In this document: positions 11,401-24,350 of the stretch, in pieces
Numbering within the stretch: the stretch's first letter is position 1
Layout of the letters: every line of letters begins with the position of its first letter
NCBI RefSeq assembly: GCF_029227915.1
Contig: NC_079886.1
Location: forward strand, 11,057,501 to 11,121,500
Direction of reading: 5' to 3'
Origin: Hydractinia symbiolongicarpus
Lineage: Eukaryota > Cnidaria > Hydrozoa > Anthoathecata > Hydractiniidae
Length of the DNA stretch: 64,000 bases
The notes under the pieces: model-generated
What the model was told of the DNA's origin: nothing
The model's input: only the letters and a program-made list of their open reading frames with translations
Database searches by the model: none
Program-made: the position numbers and the translations under genes

Positions 11401-13726
11401 GCATTTATCTGACAAAACTAGCTGATCTACAAAAGTTTTTCTGAAGCATATTCTACCTTAAAGTATAGTTATTATTTTTATTTGCATTTAGGAGTACAGT
11501 GTTTCATTATTCTTCTGGTGTTTCAATTGGTGTGCTAATGTCATGGATGATGATTCTTATCATTTTGTACCGAATCATCCCTTACAAGGTATGATTTGCT
11601 AACATGTCGTCTGGCTAGTGGTGTTTGTTAAAATGAGGACAGGCTAGGTAGATGATGCAAGTACATGTTTGTGTCGTTTAACATAAATCTTGTGTCTATA
11701 AGATATACTATACCATCTTACAGCAATTTTTACGTTGTTGTTTTAGAGGACGAAACTTTCAGCATTGCACATTATAAACGGGCTACTTCGATTTTACCTT
11801 ATTTTTTTCCGTATAAAATTGTACCCTTGAAGTAAGGTTGCATATTTATTTGCCTGCCGATCTCAAGTTGGACATTATTGGGTTAAAAGATGTCATGTAC
11901 ATAACTTTGTTTTCTAGCGTGTCATGACAGCTTTACTGGTGTCCGGTACAACACTTGGTTTTTACTTTATGGAAAGTATCATGGAGACAACATTCTATCT
12001 GCTATCAGAATATCCATATGAACTTTTTGCAGTCACAAGTGCATTTGGTTGGTGGTTTTATAGTTGTTGCACTCTACTCTATATCGCTCAAGAAAAGTTT
12101 TTTTCAGTGGAAGTGATTTTTGTACCTTTCCCGCGCTTTGATAAATATTGAAACAACGAAACAATATTTTTGCTTTCCTATTTTAGCGATTTATTTTCGC
12201 GATTCAAAAGCTTTTCTTTATGTTGTAACCTAAAAATGATCGATTACCTTCTTCAATCTTCTAATACATCTCTTGGTGTAAGAAAATTGTTAGTTTAAGT
12301 CATAAGACAATTTTTTGAAATCTATAAAAGTAGAAAAAATGTCCACTATGCTTGTGTTATATAGCTTTTTAGTAGATTAACTGTAGTTCATACGATCAGG
12401 GATTTTAAAACTGCTCAGGTGTCTGTTAAAAATTAAATCTGATGTTCACAACTTTGACTATATACAGTAAATAGGTACAATGAGGATTGATGGTTTTCCC
12501 GTTCATCTTTCGATGCTATCATCGTTATTATGTACAAATTAATAGATGTAACAAAAGCAAACAATGAAAACTTATTTTTTTAGCTTTGATGTCAATGGCT
12601 TTAATTTATTACTTTGGTCCACCGTCTAACGATCGCAGTTTGAATTTGCTGCAATGGTTTCTGCAGGTTATTGCATGTTATTGTATTTACCAAAGCAGTT
12701 ATTGTAAGGAGTTCTCAGTGACAGCGGTTGTGACAGTGGTGCTAATTTATCTGCTACAGCAGTTTGTGAATACGTACACTGTAGTTGCGAAGCTCTTTGT
12801 GTTGATGTAAGTGAAAAACGTTTTCGTTTTTTCTTAACAGACATTTATTAGGAATATTATAATGACAAGCTTAGGCCTGTCATAAATCCCATAATGTTAA
12901 GAGTTTTTTGTAAGTGGATTTCTATTTGAAATTTCCTGAGAGTGTCTTTAAAAGAATGATAGCTACAAATCATATGTCATTTTTAAGTCGGACTAGAAGT
13001 AACAGAAAAATTGAGATTATGATGTGGTTATCATTGCATAGTTGAAATTCTGCCTAAAAATCTTCATGCTCGCTTTGTCACAAACTGCAAACGATTTTAT
13101 CTAAACTGCGTTAAGGCCCTTCTAACACTTTATATTTAGCATACCACGCAAATGGTTGTCATGGTACTTCCGCCCTCCAACGCGTGTTTATCTCACACAA
13201 CAACAATACGACGAACAAGGCGTAATTGAAACAGAGCGTGCACTGAAAGAATTGTCAAAATATTGTTCAAGTCCAAAGTGTGATTCTTGGAAGGTCGTGT
13301 CCAGACTAAAAGACCCCAAAAAGTATGTTTTTTTATTTAATAATTAGATTAAAATTAGCGACGTTCAGTGTGAAAATAAGATCAATATTTTTTTCTGTAA
13401 AACTTGACTTTTTTCTGTAAAACTTGACTTTAATTAGAGGGTAGTGAAGCAGGCCATCTTTAAACAATCATAGCCCCATAGTGAAACGAAATTTCTGCAC
13501 TGCAAATTTATTTTATTTTAGATTCGCAAATTTTTTGATGGATGGGCAACAGTTTACAGCGGAAGAAGCGGAGGCCTATGAACAATTCGATAGTAGTGAT
13601 TATGATGTAGAAAATAACTTGAATTCCTCGATCAGTAGTATGCGAGAAGAAGCGGCTAATACTTGTGGTAACTGGATTAGCGAGGACGAATCAGAAGAGA
13701 TATCGTTGCTGTCTTCAGATGAATAA
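8443..13726 (+). CDS. NEMP1: Nuclear envelope integral membrane protein (NEMP1/2, TMEM194 family)
   Basis: Nine exons: 8443-8506, 9426-9591, 9894-10060, 11081-11153, 11492-11588, 11918-12047, 12584-12806, 13140-13322, 13522-13726. They sum to 1308 nt, 435 residues, close to human NEMP1 (about 444). Visible order: a cleavable signal peptide (LLSIVLFILSFEFCLG), a lumenal beta-type region, a block of about five hydrophobic segments, then a nucleoplasmic tail. Diagnostic matches to NEMP are YYFGPPSNDRSLNLLQW in the membrane block, and in the tail YDEQGVIETERALKELSKYC, SWKVVSRLKDPKKFA and an acidic C-terminus. NEMPs act in the inner nuclear membrane, supporting envelope stiffness and fertility in animals. 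The exon 6 donor was placed at TTTG|gttgg because only that phase joins exon 7 and keeps family length. Assignment between NEMP1 and NEMP2 is not possible by eye. A second potential frame past 12047 is intronic. Confidence 0.93.
10166..10450. mobile_element. Hairpin MITE with about 108 bp arms in NEMP intron 3
   Basis: The left arm (10166 to about 10273) starts gcttcaaagaagcatgggc. The right arm (about 10343-10450) is its near-exact reverse complement, ending gcccatgcttctttgaagc. The loop is about 70 nt. Short open frames seen on both strands are simply the two arms read in opposite directions. There is no transposase, so it is a non-autonomous foldback element. A clear target duplication was not identified. 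Confidence 0.85.
10451..10516. repeat. Perfect 66 bp palindrome directly abutting the hairpin MITE
   Basis: 31 bp arms (acaacatcttttaattaaaa onward) with a 4 nt aaag loop, with no mismatch. It starts at the base after the foldback element ends. Confidence 0.9.
11332..11370. repeat. Perfect short hairpin in NEMP intron 4
   Basis: acctgctacaatatg and catattgtagcaggt form 15 bp perfect arms around a 9 nt loop. Confidence 0.85.
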
Positions 13727-13795
13727 GGCTTTTAGCAATTTCCGTGTAATTTAACATAAAGCCAGATGTTATCAAACGGATAGCAAAATTGATTC

Positions 13796-13801
13796 AATAA
13801 A
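13796..13801 (+). terminator. Polyadenylation signal of the NEMP gene
   Basis: AATAAA lies 70 bases past the NEMP stop codon, a typical position for a 3'UTR end. The next gene begins about 345 bases later. Confidence 0.5.
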
Positions 13802-14145
13802 TTGCACGAAAATCTTTTAAAATTATTTATTAGATATAAATATTTACGACATAGTTATCTAGCTATTTTAAAAAAATAAAATTTTTAAACCTTGTATTCT
13901 CAAAATATTTTTTTTGTCTTTTGTGCATATATAAATATTTTGGTTCTATTTTTTTGCATTGTGTTTTTTTTATTCAACTGGCACTACCATAAACAGTGAA
14001 TTCGCACCTCCTACGCCTAAATATCGTCATTTATTTTGTATTGTGTGTAGTAGATTACAGTAAAATCTGTCAATCACTTACTGGGTGGTGATATTCATTT
14101 GCATGATATTTTTTGTTATGTTCTAAGATTCTCTTTTTAGATCAA

Positions 14146-16063
14146 ATGATCATACTCTTGATTAGAAACTATATAAATGTCATCAACCCGTTTGTAATTA
14201 CCCGAGCAATGCACAAGCAGTTAGATCCTAACTCTTCGTACGTGAAAGCTTTGCTCAATGACGACGTGGTCTGGTTATGCAACTTGTTCCTCAAGAAAGG
14301 TTTTGAGATTCGTGTTGTCGGTGGAGCAGTCCGCGACATGTTGATGCAAAGAAAGGCCAAAGATATTGACTTATCTACTACAGCTACACCGAACGAAATG
14401 ATCAAAGTATTTCAACAAAGCAATGTACGTTATATCGAGACAGGATTACAACATGGTACCTTAACTGCGCATATTAACAAAAATGATTTCGAAGTGACAA
14501 CGTTGCGGATAGATGTTGAAACTTATGGACGCTTAGCTAAGGTTGAGTTCACACATGACTGGAGGTTGGATGCGCTCCGAAGAGATTTGACTTTCAATGC
14601 AATGAGCATGAATATAAACGCTATGTTGTATGATTATTTTGATGGTGAGACAGATTTAAAAAATGGAAAGGTTTGATTAGATTTTTTTGTTTTGCAATCT
14701 TTTATTTTGATATGCACGTACATAAAAAAGCTGAAACAAGGGTTTTATTTTATACCCTGCTTTTTAGCGATCCTACTCTAAGGCCTTACTCTGATTTATG
14801 AGGTCGTGCCAAAAGTCACCTGAGTATTGGGGAGGGTGTCCCACTCTGGTGTTTTGCGGTACGGCTAATTAGATACACACTGTTATAAGCATCCAACTAT
14901 TGTGATACTAAATTATGAGTTATTTTTAAAGATATTACATAACGTATTCTGAATTAAATTTAGGTGCGGTTCGTCGGAGATGCCGAGTGTCGCATTAAAG
15001 AAGATTACTTAAGAATACTTCGTTATTTCCGATTTTACGGTAGGATTGCACCCGATATACATCAACATGAAAGCGTTACTTTAAATATTATAAAAAATTT
15101 GGCATCAGGTCTGAAACAAATTGCTGTGGAGAGGATATGGGTGGAAGTGAGCAAAATATTAACTGGCGGACATGCACCCCATCTGGTTAAACTTATCTAC
15201 GATCTGGGCGTGGCAGAAAATATAGGTACAAGTGTTTTAAATTTCTCTGAATGTTTTTTACTTAACTTTATACTCGCGCTTGTAAAAGATGTGAAAGCTT
15301 TTATACTTTTTGGCTAGTATAGTCAGCAGTTTATTTTTGCTAGAACATTGTTTATCGTTTTCGTCCATTCTACGCTAAAGTTTAATGTTGCCAATGTTTG
15401 CAACGCTAGTGTACCAAGAGTCGGCGTTGCGTAATAATTAAGAATGAGAATAACGCCAAACTTGGCAAGCGTTAAAAAGAACTGTGTTTTTATTCATTTA
15501 TTTTTACGTAATTTAAAGCTTTACCTGCTTGTGAAGAAAAGCATTTCACTGAATTCGAGAAGGTTTGGGCAGACACACGCGGTGTTCAACCACACCCTGT
15601 TTCGCTTCTCGTAACTCTTGTCGACACAGCGAACCAAGCTGAGCAGCTCGCAATAAAGTGGAAACTATCAACAAACGAAAAAAATCTCGCTTGCTTCATA
15701 GCTTCACATCGGTATCAAGCAGTTGCCGAAAGGATAGATTCCTCTGAAGCTGTGTTCAAACACGCAAGTTTGAAATATTACCAAGATATACTTGTGAGAA
15801 AATGCAATCCAAAAAATACAATGCTTATAAAAGACCAAGTGAAAGAACTTTTACATTACGAAGGAAAAACGACGGAGAGCGAACTTATAGCTAAATGGAC
15901 GGTCCCAAAGTTTCCCATCACGGGAGCCGATCTAAAACAGAAAGGTGTAAAACAAGGACCAGACATGGGAAGAATATTAAATAAATTGAAAGATTTATGG
16001 ATTGAAAGTTATTATACTTTAACAAAAGATTATTTATTAGAAAAAGTAGATGTATATGGTTAA
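14146..16063 (+). CDS. TRNT1: CCA tRNA nucleotidyltransferase (TRNT1), class II
   Basis: Three exons: 14146-14670, 14964-15225, 15519-16063; 1332 nt, 443 residues (human about 434). The enzyme adds the 3' CCA to mitochondrial and cytosolic tRNAs. Visible motifs: GGAVRD at residues 59-64 (nucleotide-binding loop), the metal-binding pair D73/D75 in [16 protein letters not shown] from R145, then at the exon 2 start RFVGDAE and [12 protein letters not shown] (neck domain), and ERIWVE. The C-terminal part aligns with human TRNT1 through [10 protein letters not shown] and the GILNKL-like helix. The start ATG 14146 lies six bases after a splice-acceptor-like ctctttttag, so an upstream exon with another start is possible. 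The N-terminus after 14146 ([13 protein letters not shown]) is hydrophobic and basic, fitting a mitochondrial targeting form, with an internal Met before HKQLDPNSS for a cytosolic form. No broken motif seen. Confidence 0.95.
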
Positions 16064-16108
16064 AGTGTTTGAATCTAATATTGTTCCAACATGCGACATT
16101 TTTGGTTA

Positions 16109-16114
16109 AATAAA
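16109..16114 (+). terminator. Polyadenylation signal of TRNT1
   Basis: AATAAA about 46 bases after the stop codon in an AT-rich 3'UTR. Confidence 0.45.
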
Positions 16115-16871
16115 CTTGATTATTTCCTTAATTATATATATTCAATGCTGACCGTGTCTCACTAATAAATTTTTTAACGTGATATTTTTCTTTTTGATAA
16201 ATTGAAAAATCGTTAGTTGTTAGTTGATGCTTTTTTTTCTTTGTTGCCTTGTAAATTTGTTGTTGTTTTTGTTGACGTTGTTGTTCTAATTGAAACTCTG
16301 GAGTTCTAAAAATTCAATACAATGACTTCTCTTTATTTGGAAATCGCAAATGAATAAATTTTAATGTAAGCTAAAATGCTTATGTAAAAAAAAAAAGATT
16401 TTTTAGATACACAATAAAAAAAAACACTCTTAACGACTATGTTTTGTTTGTGGTTCTCTGTTCGGGCTATATAAAATCCAGCAGAGAGGCTTTTACTCTA
16501 ATTTTAAATATTTAATTCAACCAGCTTGATCTATGTGTTTTTGTTTTAATATTTACTTGATTCTTGTAGCATTTTCAAGTATATGTTTCTCACATGTACT
16601 TTTGTTACCTTGCACTCGCCCATAATTTTTCTGTTTAGTTTACTTGGGAAGGAACATGAAGGAATTTTTATGCAAATTAAAAACAATTTAATTACTGTAA
16701 ATAAACGCACTCGTAAAAATGTTGAAAAATGTTTTATACCCTGTTGTTTTCTCCTTCATACATATGTAATATGTTTTTAGTTTGTTTGAGGGAACTTGTT
16801 GTTACAGTGGAGAAGTAATTTTCTGAAGCAATATAAGAATTTTGGGGATGCTCCCTCTACCTAGCAGATAC

Positions 16872-16922
16872 CTCTCTAAAGCGGACAATTTTTAAGGTCC
16901 CGATAGTGTCCGCCATAGAGAG
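16872..16922. repeat. Imperfect palindrome, probable DNA transposon remnant
   Basis: ctctctaaagcggaca and tgtccgccatagagag are inverted with two mismatches around a 19 nt spacer. Sequences of this kind are common as ends of degraded DNA transposons; no element body could be delimited. Confidence 0.5.
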
Positions 16923-17747
16923 CTTTCACCGTATTAATACCCATCATTTGTCACATAAGCACAAATTTTTTTTGTCCGAAATAGCCATTCGATACTTTTT
17001 TAATGATGTGCGTTTTCCACGGGCTACTAATACTACTTCAGCCTCGTCCCCATGACCATTTGGACGACCTGAACATCCAAAAAAGGTTGAAACCCAAAAA
17101 TGCTTCTTTTCATTGTGTTCCTCTCATAAGCGGAATTATTTCACGTGGAAAGAAAACTTCTGACGTTCAACCGGACTGAAGCAAAGTCGTTGAGTCTTTA
17201 AGGTCTAGCTGTGGTAAGTGTCACATTTAAATTGACGGCAGGAAAACGTCGAAGGAATAAAAACATTTGTTTCTTGTGCAAATATTTTTTGGTTAATACT
17301 ATGGTTACATTGATAGAACATACAAAAATTCTATATATTTTTTCATCTCCATGGCCTGAATTGGATAAAAATATTTTACTGTGTTGAGTTGAGAATTCCT
17401 AGTCCATTAAAATACTCACCATGGCGCAATATTTGAAAGCTTTTTCAGCATCAGAAATCCAAATTATTTTGAAATTTTTTTTGAACACTAAGAACATCAC
17501 AGTAATAGCACTACAGTGCGTTCCTCGGACTGGGCTTTCGCCTTAAATTAGAAACTCCAAAATAAAATGAAATTGATAAAATTATGTCCATATAAGGTTA
17601 AATTATTAAATGTTTATAAAAAATAATAGGTATTATAAAAAATGCTGATATATCCTATGGAAAAAAATCACGTCACATACGCATGTATTTTTCGTCACGT
17701 GACAGGTGTGTATCCAAAAACATCCTATTCAAGTAATGATGTCAACA

Positions 17748-20700
17748 TTATACGGAATATTTCTGCTTGCCATGTTCATTTATGATGCATATATGCTATA
17801 AAAAAGAGCATGTTTATAACACATGCATTCATTATTTATATTTCATATTTTTGTAAGCTTATGAAAATTTCAAAACAGATTTGCTTTACACACTTTCACT
17901 CCCACGTTGAAAATATTTCCTTCCCGTCCAAATTTCATGCTTATTATTTACACTTTTTAAAATGTTTCTGTTTTTATGCTTAACATATACTCTTTTTTTT
18001 GCAAAAAATTTCAGCCTAAATAATATTATATAATATGCTTATGTAGATTAAAGGGGCTGCGAACCGGTTAAAATTCTCACTTTCCGTATATCCCGCGCAC
18101 ATATTAAAAATCCGGCAAACGCGTTTTTCGCAAAGAACAGACCAGCGCACTTTGCCCTATTTTTTTCGAAAAGTATATTACAAAGAAATATTTCAGCGAG
18201 ACTCATTCTGGATGAAAATATGACCAAGGCTGGAGAAGATAAAAATTCTAGATATATCTATATGTTCGAGCCTGTAAATTACATACATGCCAAAAAAAAA
18301 GCCAGTTTGTTTTTCGCCGCCATCAGCTCGACTTTCGTGTAAGTCACTAAAAGTCGAAAACCAACATGCGTTTCGTAGCCCCTTTAAGAAGAAATAGGGA
18401 AAAATTTACATTTATATTATTTTTACTTACATCCAAATCTCGGAAGTATTCGTTATAATCCTGTAATAAACATTAAATAAAAATTAAAGAGAGAGAAATG
18501 TTAGGAAAGATTTAACACATGACTGCGTTCATTGCGATTAACTATTGGAGGCGTAGGAAAGATAGATTCGTGTTTCGCGCTGCTTAAAGGTCGGTTTTCA
18601 ATAAAAATCAGTTATTGTTGCACAACTACTGTATAGATAGAAAAATTCTATCTCAGCAACATTTGTTGTACAACATCTCTTGCAGTCGTAACGGCGACTG
18701 TTGTAAACTGTTGTGTAACTTATTTTGAGTTAACGGCAACCGCTCTGAATATCGCGTGATTAATGGCGACGTGTGGCATGTGTTGTGGTCAGTTACATAA
18801 AGTGTTTGCCATGCATGGTGGTGCATCAACTAAAAACACTTACAAAACCACCGTAACCACTTATCCAAATATTTGGAATCTCAAATCCAAGGTCTAAGAA
18901 GAAAAAAAATGGGAAAAGTAGATGTTGTTAGTAGTGTACAAGTTCATTCTTACCAATGCATAACCAATAACAAATTTGTTGGGAATTTGAAAACCAATAT
19001 CTGAAAAAAATGAAATGTATCGATTATCGAACAGTTTCACGGGTCCGTATTGTCGCGTGATCTAAATTATTATCTGTTCTCACATTTTTGAGAGTGCACA
19101 AGCTGACTTTTGTTAGAATACCCTTAACCTTATTTTCTTTTTTTGATATCGTCGAAAATCCGATCGAGTTAATAATGAGGTAGCAAATATAAACTGCAAA
19201 GTAAGAAATTCATATTTTCCAACATAAAGAAACAACAGGAATGTCCGACAAAAATAAGAGACTCAAAGTAAACTGAGGGCGGTTCAAGTCACTATAGTCC
19301 ACGGTGTATGTCTTAGGCTGTTTACACGAGTTTTAACACTTCAGGTAAAATGTATCAATTTGACTGAAGTAGAATTTAAATCAAGTGCGGATTTCCATGA
19401 AAAGACGAAGAGAATACAATTTTTATCAATGCGTCTCCTTGGAAGTCGCGAACACAAAAAATCAAGCCCTTTTTTAGCAATGCATCGAAAAACATAATCA
19501 AAAGCATTGCATGCAACATATAAAAAGGTCAACAACTGCATTGCAAAGCCGTTTCACAGATAACTGAGATCTGGAAAAGAAATTACATTTAGTTCCATTG
19601 ATAAACTTTTCAACATACAGGGTGAAAAACTTACGTTCAAAACAGCGCGCCATTAAAGTTTTTTTTTCAAACATGGCTATAGGTATCCTTAAAACATGAA
19701 TAGTTGAAAAAACCAAAATCGGTGCGAAGGATTAGTTATAAAGGACCGGGGAAACGTTGTTTTTTAAAAAAATTGGAGGGGATGACCCCCCCCCCTTCTT
19801 CTCGCTTCCAATGGTACTGACTTTAGTACCATCTTCTTCGATCACATTTAACAAAATGTGCGAGGTCCTTACATCAGTTAAAATAATAAATTAAAACATA
19901 CAGTCAGGTCGGTAACCAGTGCTATCTGGGCGTCTCTTTATTAATAATCTAAAAAGAACGATATTGAGAAACGTACGTAAAAATAAACCATCAAACAAAA
20001 CGAAATTTACGCAGTAAGAATTTATTTCCTGCTGACGATATATATCGACATTTATTTTTAATAAGAAACTTTTGTATAAAAAACAAGAACTGTAATTGTG
20101 GAAGAAATTTCATAAAATGCCCTGAAAAATATTGCAAATAATGCATCGGTTTTCCAAATTATTGCAGCCAAAGCAACATTAATTGATCGTTTTGTCATAA
20201 AAACAAGGACGGAACAGAGGGTTGCACAAAATTTAGAGAAAAAATCAATATTTAACAGATAATATAGATTATATAAATAAAAAGCTCAAAGAAATAGTCC
20301 AAAAGAAACTTACGATGCAACTTTTAAAGATTTAGGCTCAAATTTTCCCAACGTTGCTAATAGTTTTTCCATAGTTTTGCCAGTATCAATGATATCCTGA
20401 AGAATAATAAAACACACATTCTTTGATGTGTAAAAAACAGACAGAAAAAGTGCCAGTGTAAGAGAGCAATTCCAAATTAAACATTTGGAGAGAAAACTGA
20501 AAAGTTTTTTCATTTGCACTAAGGGGAAATTAGACCAACCTGAAACATACTTAATTGTCAAAAAACGGGTGTGACACAAGGGATATTACACAGTCAAATT
20601 TATACATTGTAATTGTGGATTAATGCATAATAGAAAAACTGCTTTTACCTCCACAATGAGAACATTCTAAAAAAAGAAGCAGAAGGTAAAAGAAGAAAGC

Positions 20701-22621
20701 AATGCGGATACAAATTGCAATGCAAAAAATTAATCTGATGAAGAGATTTGGAAATGAAACGTTACAGATCTTTCTTACAAAATGCACAAAAATTGCTGTT
20801 TGTAAAATTATTGTGTAGCAAAAACTTACAACATTAAAATTAGTAGATCATAAAACAAAAAGTATTCTTGCTATTGAAGAGAATGCTCATCTACCCTAAC
20901 AATTTTTTTGAGCCTAAAAATATCCTTTCGAAGTATATAGAGTGAAATTATCTTCAATGTTAGGATGATTTTTGCAAAATGAGAAGTTAGTAAAATTTGC
21001 AAATTAAAAAATTTGCAAACAGATTTTTTAACCTTTATGGATCAAAAATCTTTGACCTCTAAACTGGTAAACTATTAGAATTGTGAATTAAAATGTCACA
21101 TAAAAATACAAGATTACAGTGCTACATACCTTTCCCTTTAACTGACTTAAATCATCGCTACCTAGAATTTTAACTTCTCCACTTTTTTCATTCTAAACCG
21201 AAGAAGAGTTGTTTACATTGATGTTTTTGTCCCTCCTCCTCTGGTTACGTGGTAAAGACCAAATTAAAATTTTCATTTATTCTACATAAAATATTTATCA
21301 CCTGTTTGTAATTTTTCTCTCTAAACTAGTAATGTATTGCCTATTCCTTATTTATTTACTAGTCTCACTAGGAACTTTTGGGTTTTGTTACACAAACTGT
21401 TTTAGATCGACTGTCATCAGGCACATAATAAAACAAAAAATGTAAATGAAACTTACAATATAACTTTTTACTCTCAAAAAATCTAACCCTAATTGAATGG
21501 ATTTACCTAAAGAGAAGTAAATGGGCAAATTAAAACATCATTTTAAATAATTCAGTGGAATATAACAACATACTGATGTATGTTGTTATATTCCACTGAA
21601 GGCTCACCATACTTTATCTTAGGCCACTTTTACATAATACAAATTTAATATTATATATGATATACACGTTATACTTCAGTGTCAAAGATAAGTTCAACAG
21701 AACTAGAAGTAAGCAAAGCTGTGGCTGTAGTAGTAACTACAAAACTTAAGGTATAATCCTGAAAACTATAATACATAATATATTTCAAATGTTCAGCTAA
21801 TCTGTTTAAAACAGCTTGTTCATCTGATACAACAATCTAAAGACACTCTTGTATCTTGTATCAACAATTTTTTGCACCAATTTAATTTTCCTTATTTTTA
21901 TTTTTTATCATGAATTTTCTCTCCCTCTATTTTGTGGATATATGCTTCATGTTAAATATCTAGAAACATTTAAAACACACATTATATATTTGGCCAACAT
22001 TTAGAAAAAATATTTATATCATAATAAAAATGGAATGTTTTATCTTACACAATCAAACTTATATTATACATAATTATGAAATTGGAAATTATGAAATGTT
22101 CACAGCAGAGCACATACTTGAAAAGAAGTATATAGATTGTTTTACATACCAGAATTTCTATTTATTTGTTTTATAAAATGCATCAAATCTTGACAAAATC
22201 TAAATCCTCCTTTCAATATACATAATACAGTCATTGATTCAGCTTCAAATCCTTCATGAATGTCTCTAGCCATTCTCTCAATTCTAAAATCAAAACTATA
22301 CATATAAAATCATTAATTTAGTAAGATTGTCTTTTTGTTTTCTTCAACATCTAAGATCTGTAAGGATCTGCAGGATCAAGACACATATAAGAAGACTTGA
22401 TTACATTGCCAGATATGCCCTAATGATAAAAACTACTTATATCCCAAAAAGAGACTGAGAAATTATTATTCAAATAGACTTCTTATATACTTGATAGAAA
22501 ATGGGTATGTATACCTATCCACAATTAGTCCATGTGGAATGAGTATAGAACCTATGGAATCTTCATAATGTCTTGGAAAACTAAAATGTTCAGTTGAGTA
22601 CAACTTGTAGTCGTCTTCTAT
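17748..22621 (-). CDS. HPRT1: Hypoxanthine phosphoribosyltransferase, copy A (first coding exon not located)
   Basis: Exons in reading order: 22515-22621, 22150-22283, 21457-21506, 21130-21192, 20649-20666 (18 nt), 20314-20396, 19902-19948, 18954-19000, 18431-18460 (30 nt), 17748-17795 with TAA. They give 208 in-frame residues; human HPRT is 218, so only a short first exon is missing. HPRT salvages hypoxanthine and guanine to IMP and GMP using PRPP in the cytosol. Visible: [31 protein letters not shown], the PRPP loop ILKGGFRF, the flexible loop around SYINEKSG, the PRPP motif [15 protein letters not shown], the purine-site [32 protein letters not shown], and the end [15 protein letters not shown]. 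All catalytic motifs look intact. The second exon boundaries follow those of vertebrate HPRT1 in part. Candidate first exons were seen at about 22,699 and 22,900, none convincing. Copy B lies upstream on the same strand. Confidence 0.92.
18052..18383. mobile_element. TTAA-flanked MITE in the last intron of HPRT copy A
   Basis: TTAA at 18048-18051 and 18384-18387 flank an element starting aggggctgcgaa and ending ttcgtagcccct, inverted ends with one mismatch. The 332 bp interior has no ORF of note. A TTAA target duplication is typical of piggyBac-type insertion, but the family is inferred only from this. Confidence 0.65.
21551..21600. repeat. Perfect 50 bp palindrome in an HPRT copy A intron
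   Basis: 23 bp arms beginning ttcagtggaatataacaac with a 4 nt tgat loop and no mismatch. Architecture matches the 66 bp palindrome at 10451-10516. Confidence 0.9.
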
Positions 22622-24090
22622 CTAAAACAATAACAGAGAAACTGTATTAGCCAGAATTAAATTATTTTAATGTGCAATTGAAAAAGTGCTTTATAATACC
22701 GTTATATACATCCTTACAATGTCTTGCATTTATGGTATATATAGACAGGTTGGTCACAGAATTGTCTGTGACTGCAGTAAATTTTCTAAGGCATAATTCT
22801 GACTGTGTGTATCTAGATGTTATATTTTATGAGATGGTAAACAAGCTGAGCCCATAGGTCACAGAAGTATTGTTTCAAGGCGCGTAATCACCCTTATCAA
22901 AAAAATTAACATATACATTTTATTTATTTATTTATTTCAAAGTTCAGACGGAGTTATGACTTTCCTGAAAGTTTGAGGATGTAAAACGTACTAGAAATGG
23001 AAATATACTTTAATATCTTGAATTTATTGTTTGTTTTTTCCAGCCGCCATATTTAACGATCTTGTTGATCTCTTATTCTTGTCTAATAAGCGAGCCGTCA
23101 AAAAATGTTCATGTGAAACCGTAGGTAAACAAGCGGCCTTAACTTTAAATGAGCTCTGAGATGGAGTTCGATAAAATCGCCAATATGGTAGCCTCCGTTC
23201 ACCATGCTGTTCTTTTTGGCTTGTTTTATCTTTGCAAAACATGGCATTTAAAAAAGGCGTATCACTTTCTCCACTTAGATTTAATTTTCTTCTATTCTAT
23301 TTGTCATTGTTTTTGGAGACCAGACAAAACAAAACCGAAATAAGAAATCACAGCATTGCCTCGTGATTATAAATTATGATCACGCTCTTTCTTTTTTTGT
23401 TAACTTGACATGGATTACTGCATATTATAAGCCAAAATAACCAACGGGGGAGAATGCTCATTATGATAGTTGAAGATAGTTGCAGCACTATGGAGATAAT
23501 TAAATTTAGAGCATGAAAGGGGAAATTCTGAAAATTTAGATATTCTAATTGTCTAGATCTGATACTGTTTGAACAAAGGAAAATAATCAAAAAGTAAGAC
23601 AGCTAGCGAGGCGAAGCTGTCTTCAGAAACAACAACAAGAAATGGTCAGTGTTGCAAAGAAGTCTGATTTCAGTAAGTTAAAACGATTAAATAATAAAGA
23701 ATAACACAGAAACTTTGATTGATTTATCTGATTTATCATGTTCGAAACTTTGTGGATACATTTATAAAAGCATTACGATGGAAACACAGCTATGGATACT
23801 CTGCCTCATTCCTTATTTTTTTCTGTAATAGAATGAGTCCAGCAACGATGTGATGGATTTTGCTGTGTGTTTATTATCGCATGATTCGTGCAATGAAATG
23901 TAATGGCAGCTCTGTAGGCTAAAAGAAATTGGGGTGAGTTTGCTATTTCTATGAAACATTTGAACATGTTCTGGTTGTCAGTTTTCAATAAAATTTTCAG
24001 GATAATGTTTTCCCATGTATATCTTTCAATTTTTACTAAAAAATAGGTACCTCAAAAAAAGTTGCCTACAGGGTGATTACGCACCTTTAA
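22622..24090. other. 5' flank of HPRT copy A
   Basis: Should contain the promoter and first exon of copy A. A minus-strand ATGGCGGCTGG in good initiation context near 23053 opens only eight codons and has no donor, so it was not accepted. No other exon recognised. Confidence 0.4.
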
Positions 24091-24338
24091 TAGATGAATT
24101 CCCTTTTACTTTTTACTTTATGTTCACTTTTCGGTGGTAAGATGTTTGGTTCTGGCATTTGCGTGGTAGAGAAAAAAAAGGTGCTAGGGTTTAAACTATT
24201 ATCAAGTGTATAATGACACCTTCTGATTTATTTGAATTATTAGTTAAAGTCCTAACAATGCCTTCTTTTGACGAAATGTACTGAAGATGCAAGACCCGAA
24301 AAAGCTTACTAGAAAATTTATACAAAGGAATTCATCTA
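24091..24338. mobile_element. MITE, family member 1
   Basis: Ends are inverted: tagatgaattcc at left and ggaattcatcta at right. The left arm also carries cttttcggtggtaag and ttctggcat, which recur at 58655-58690, and the right arm carries a diverged inverted copy. No ORF. Confidence 0.6.
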
Positions 24339-24350
24339 TATTACCAAAAT

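Larger units (their letters stand above)
16064..17747. other. Convergent intergenic region between TRNT1 and HPRT copy A
   Basis: Contains the 3' ends of two genes facing each other. No further exon was recognised. A foldback motif lies at 16872-16922. Confidence 0.5.

Noticed and set aside
23024-23242. HPRT copy A first exon at ATGGCGGCTGG (minus strand, near 23053)
   Set aside because: The frame stops after eight codons and has no GT donor in a usable phase.
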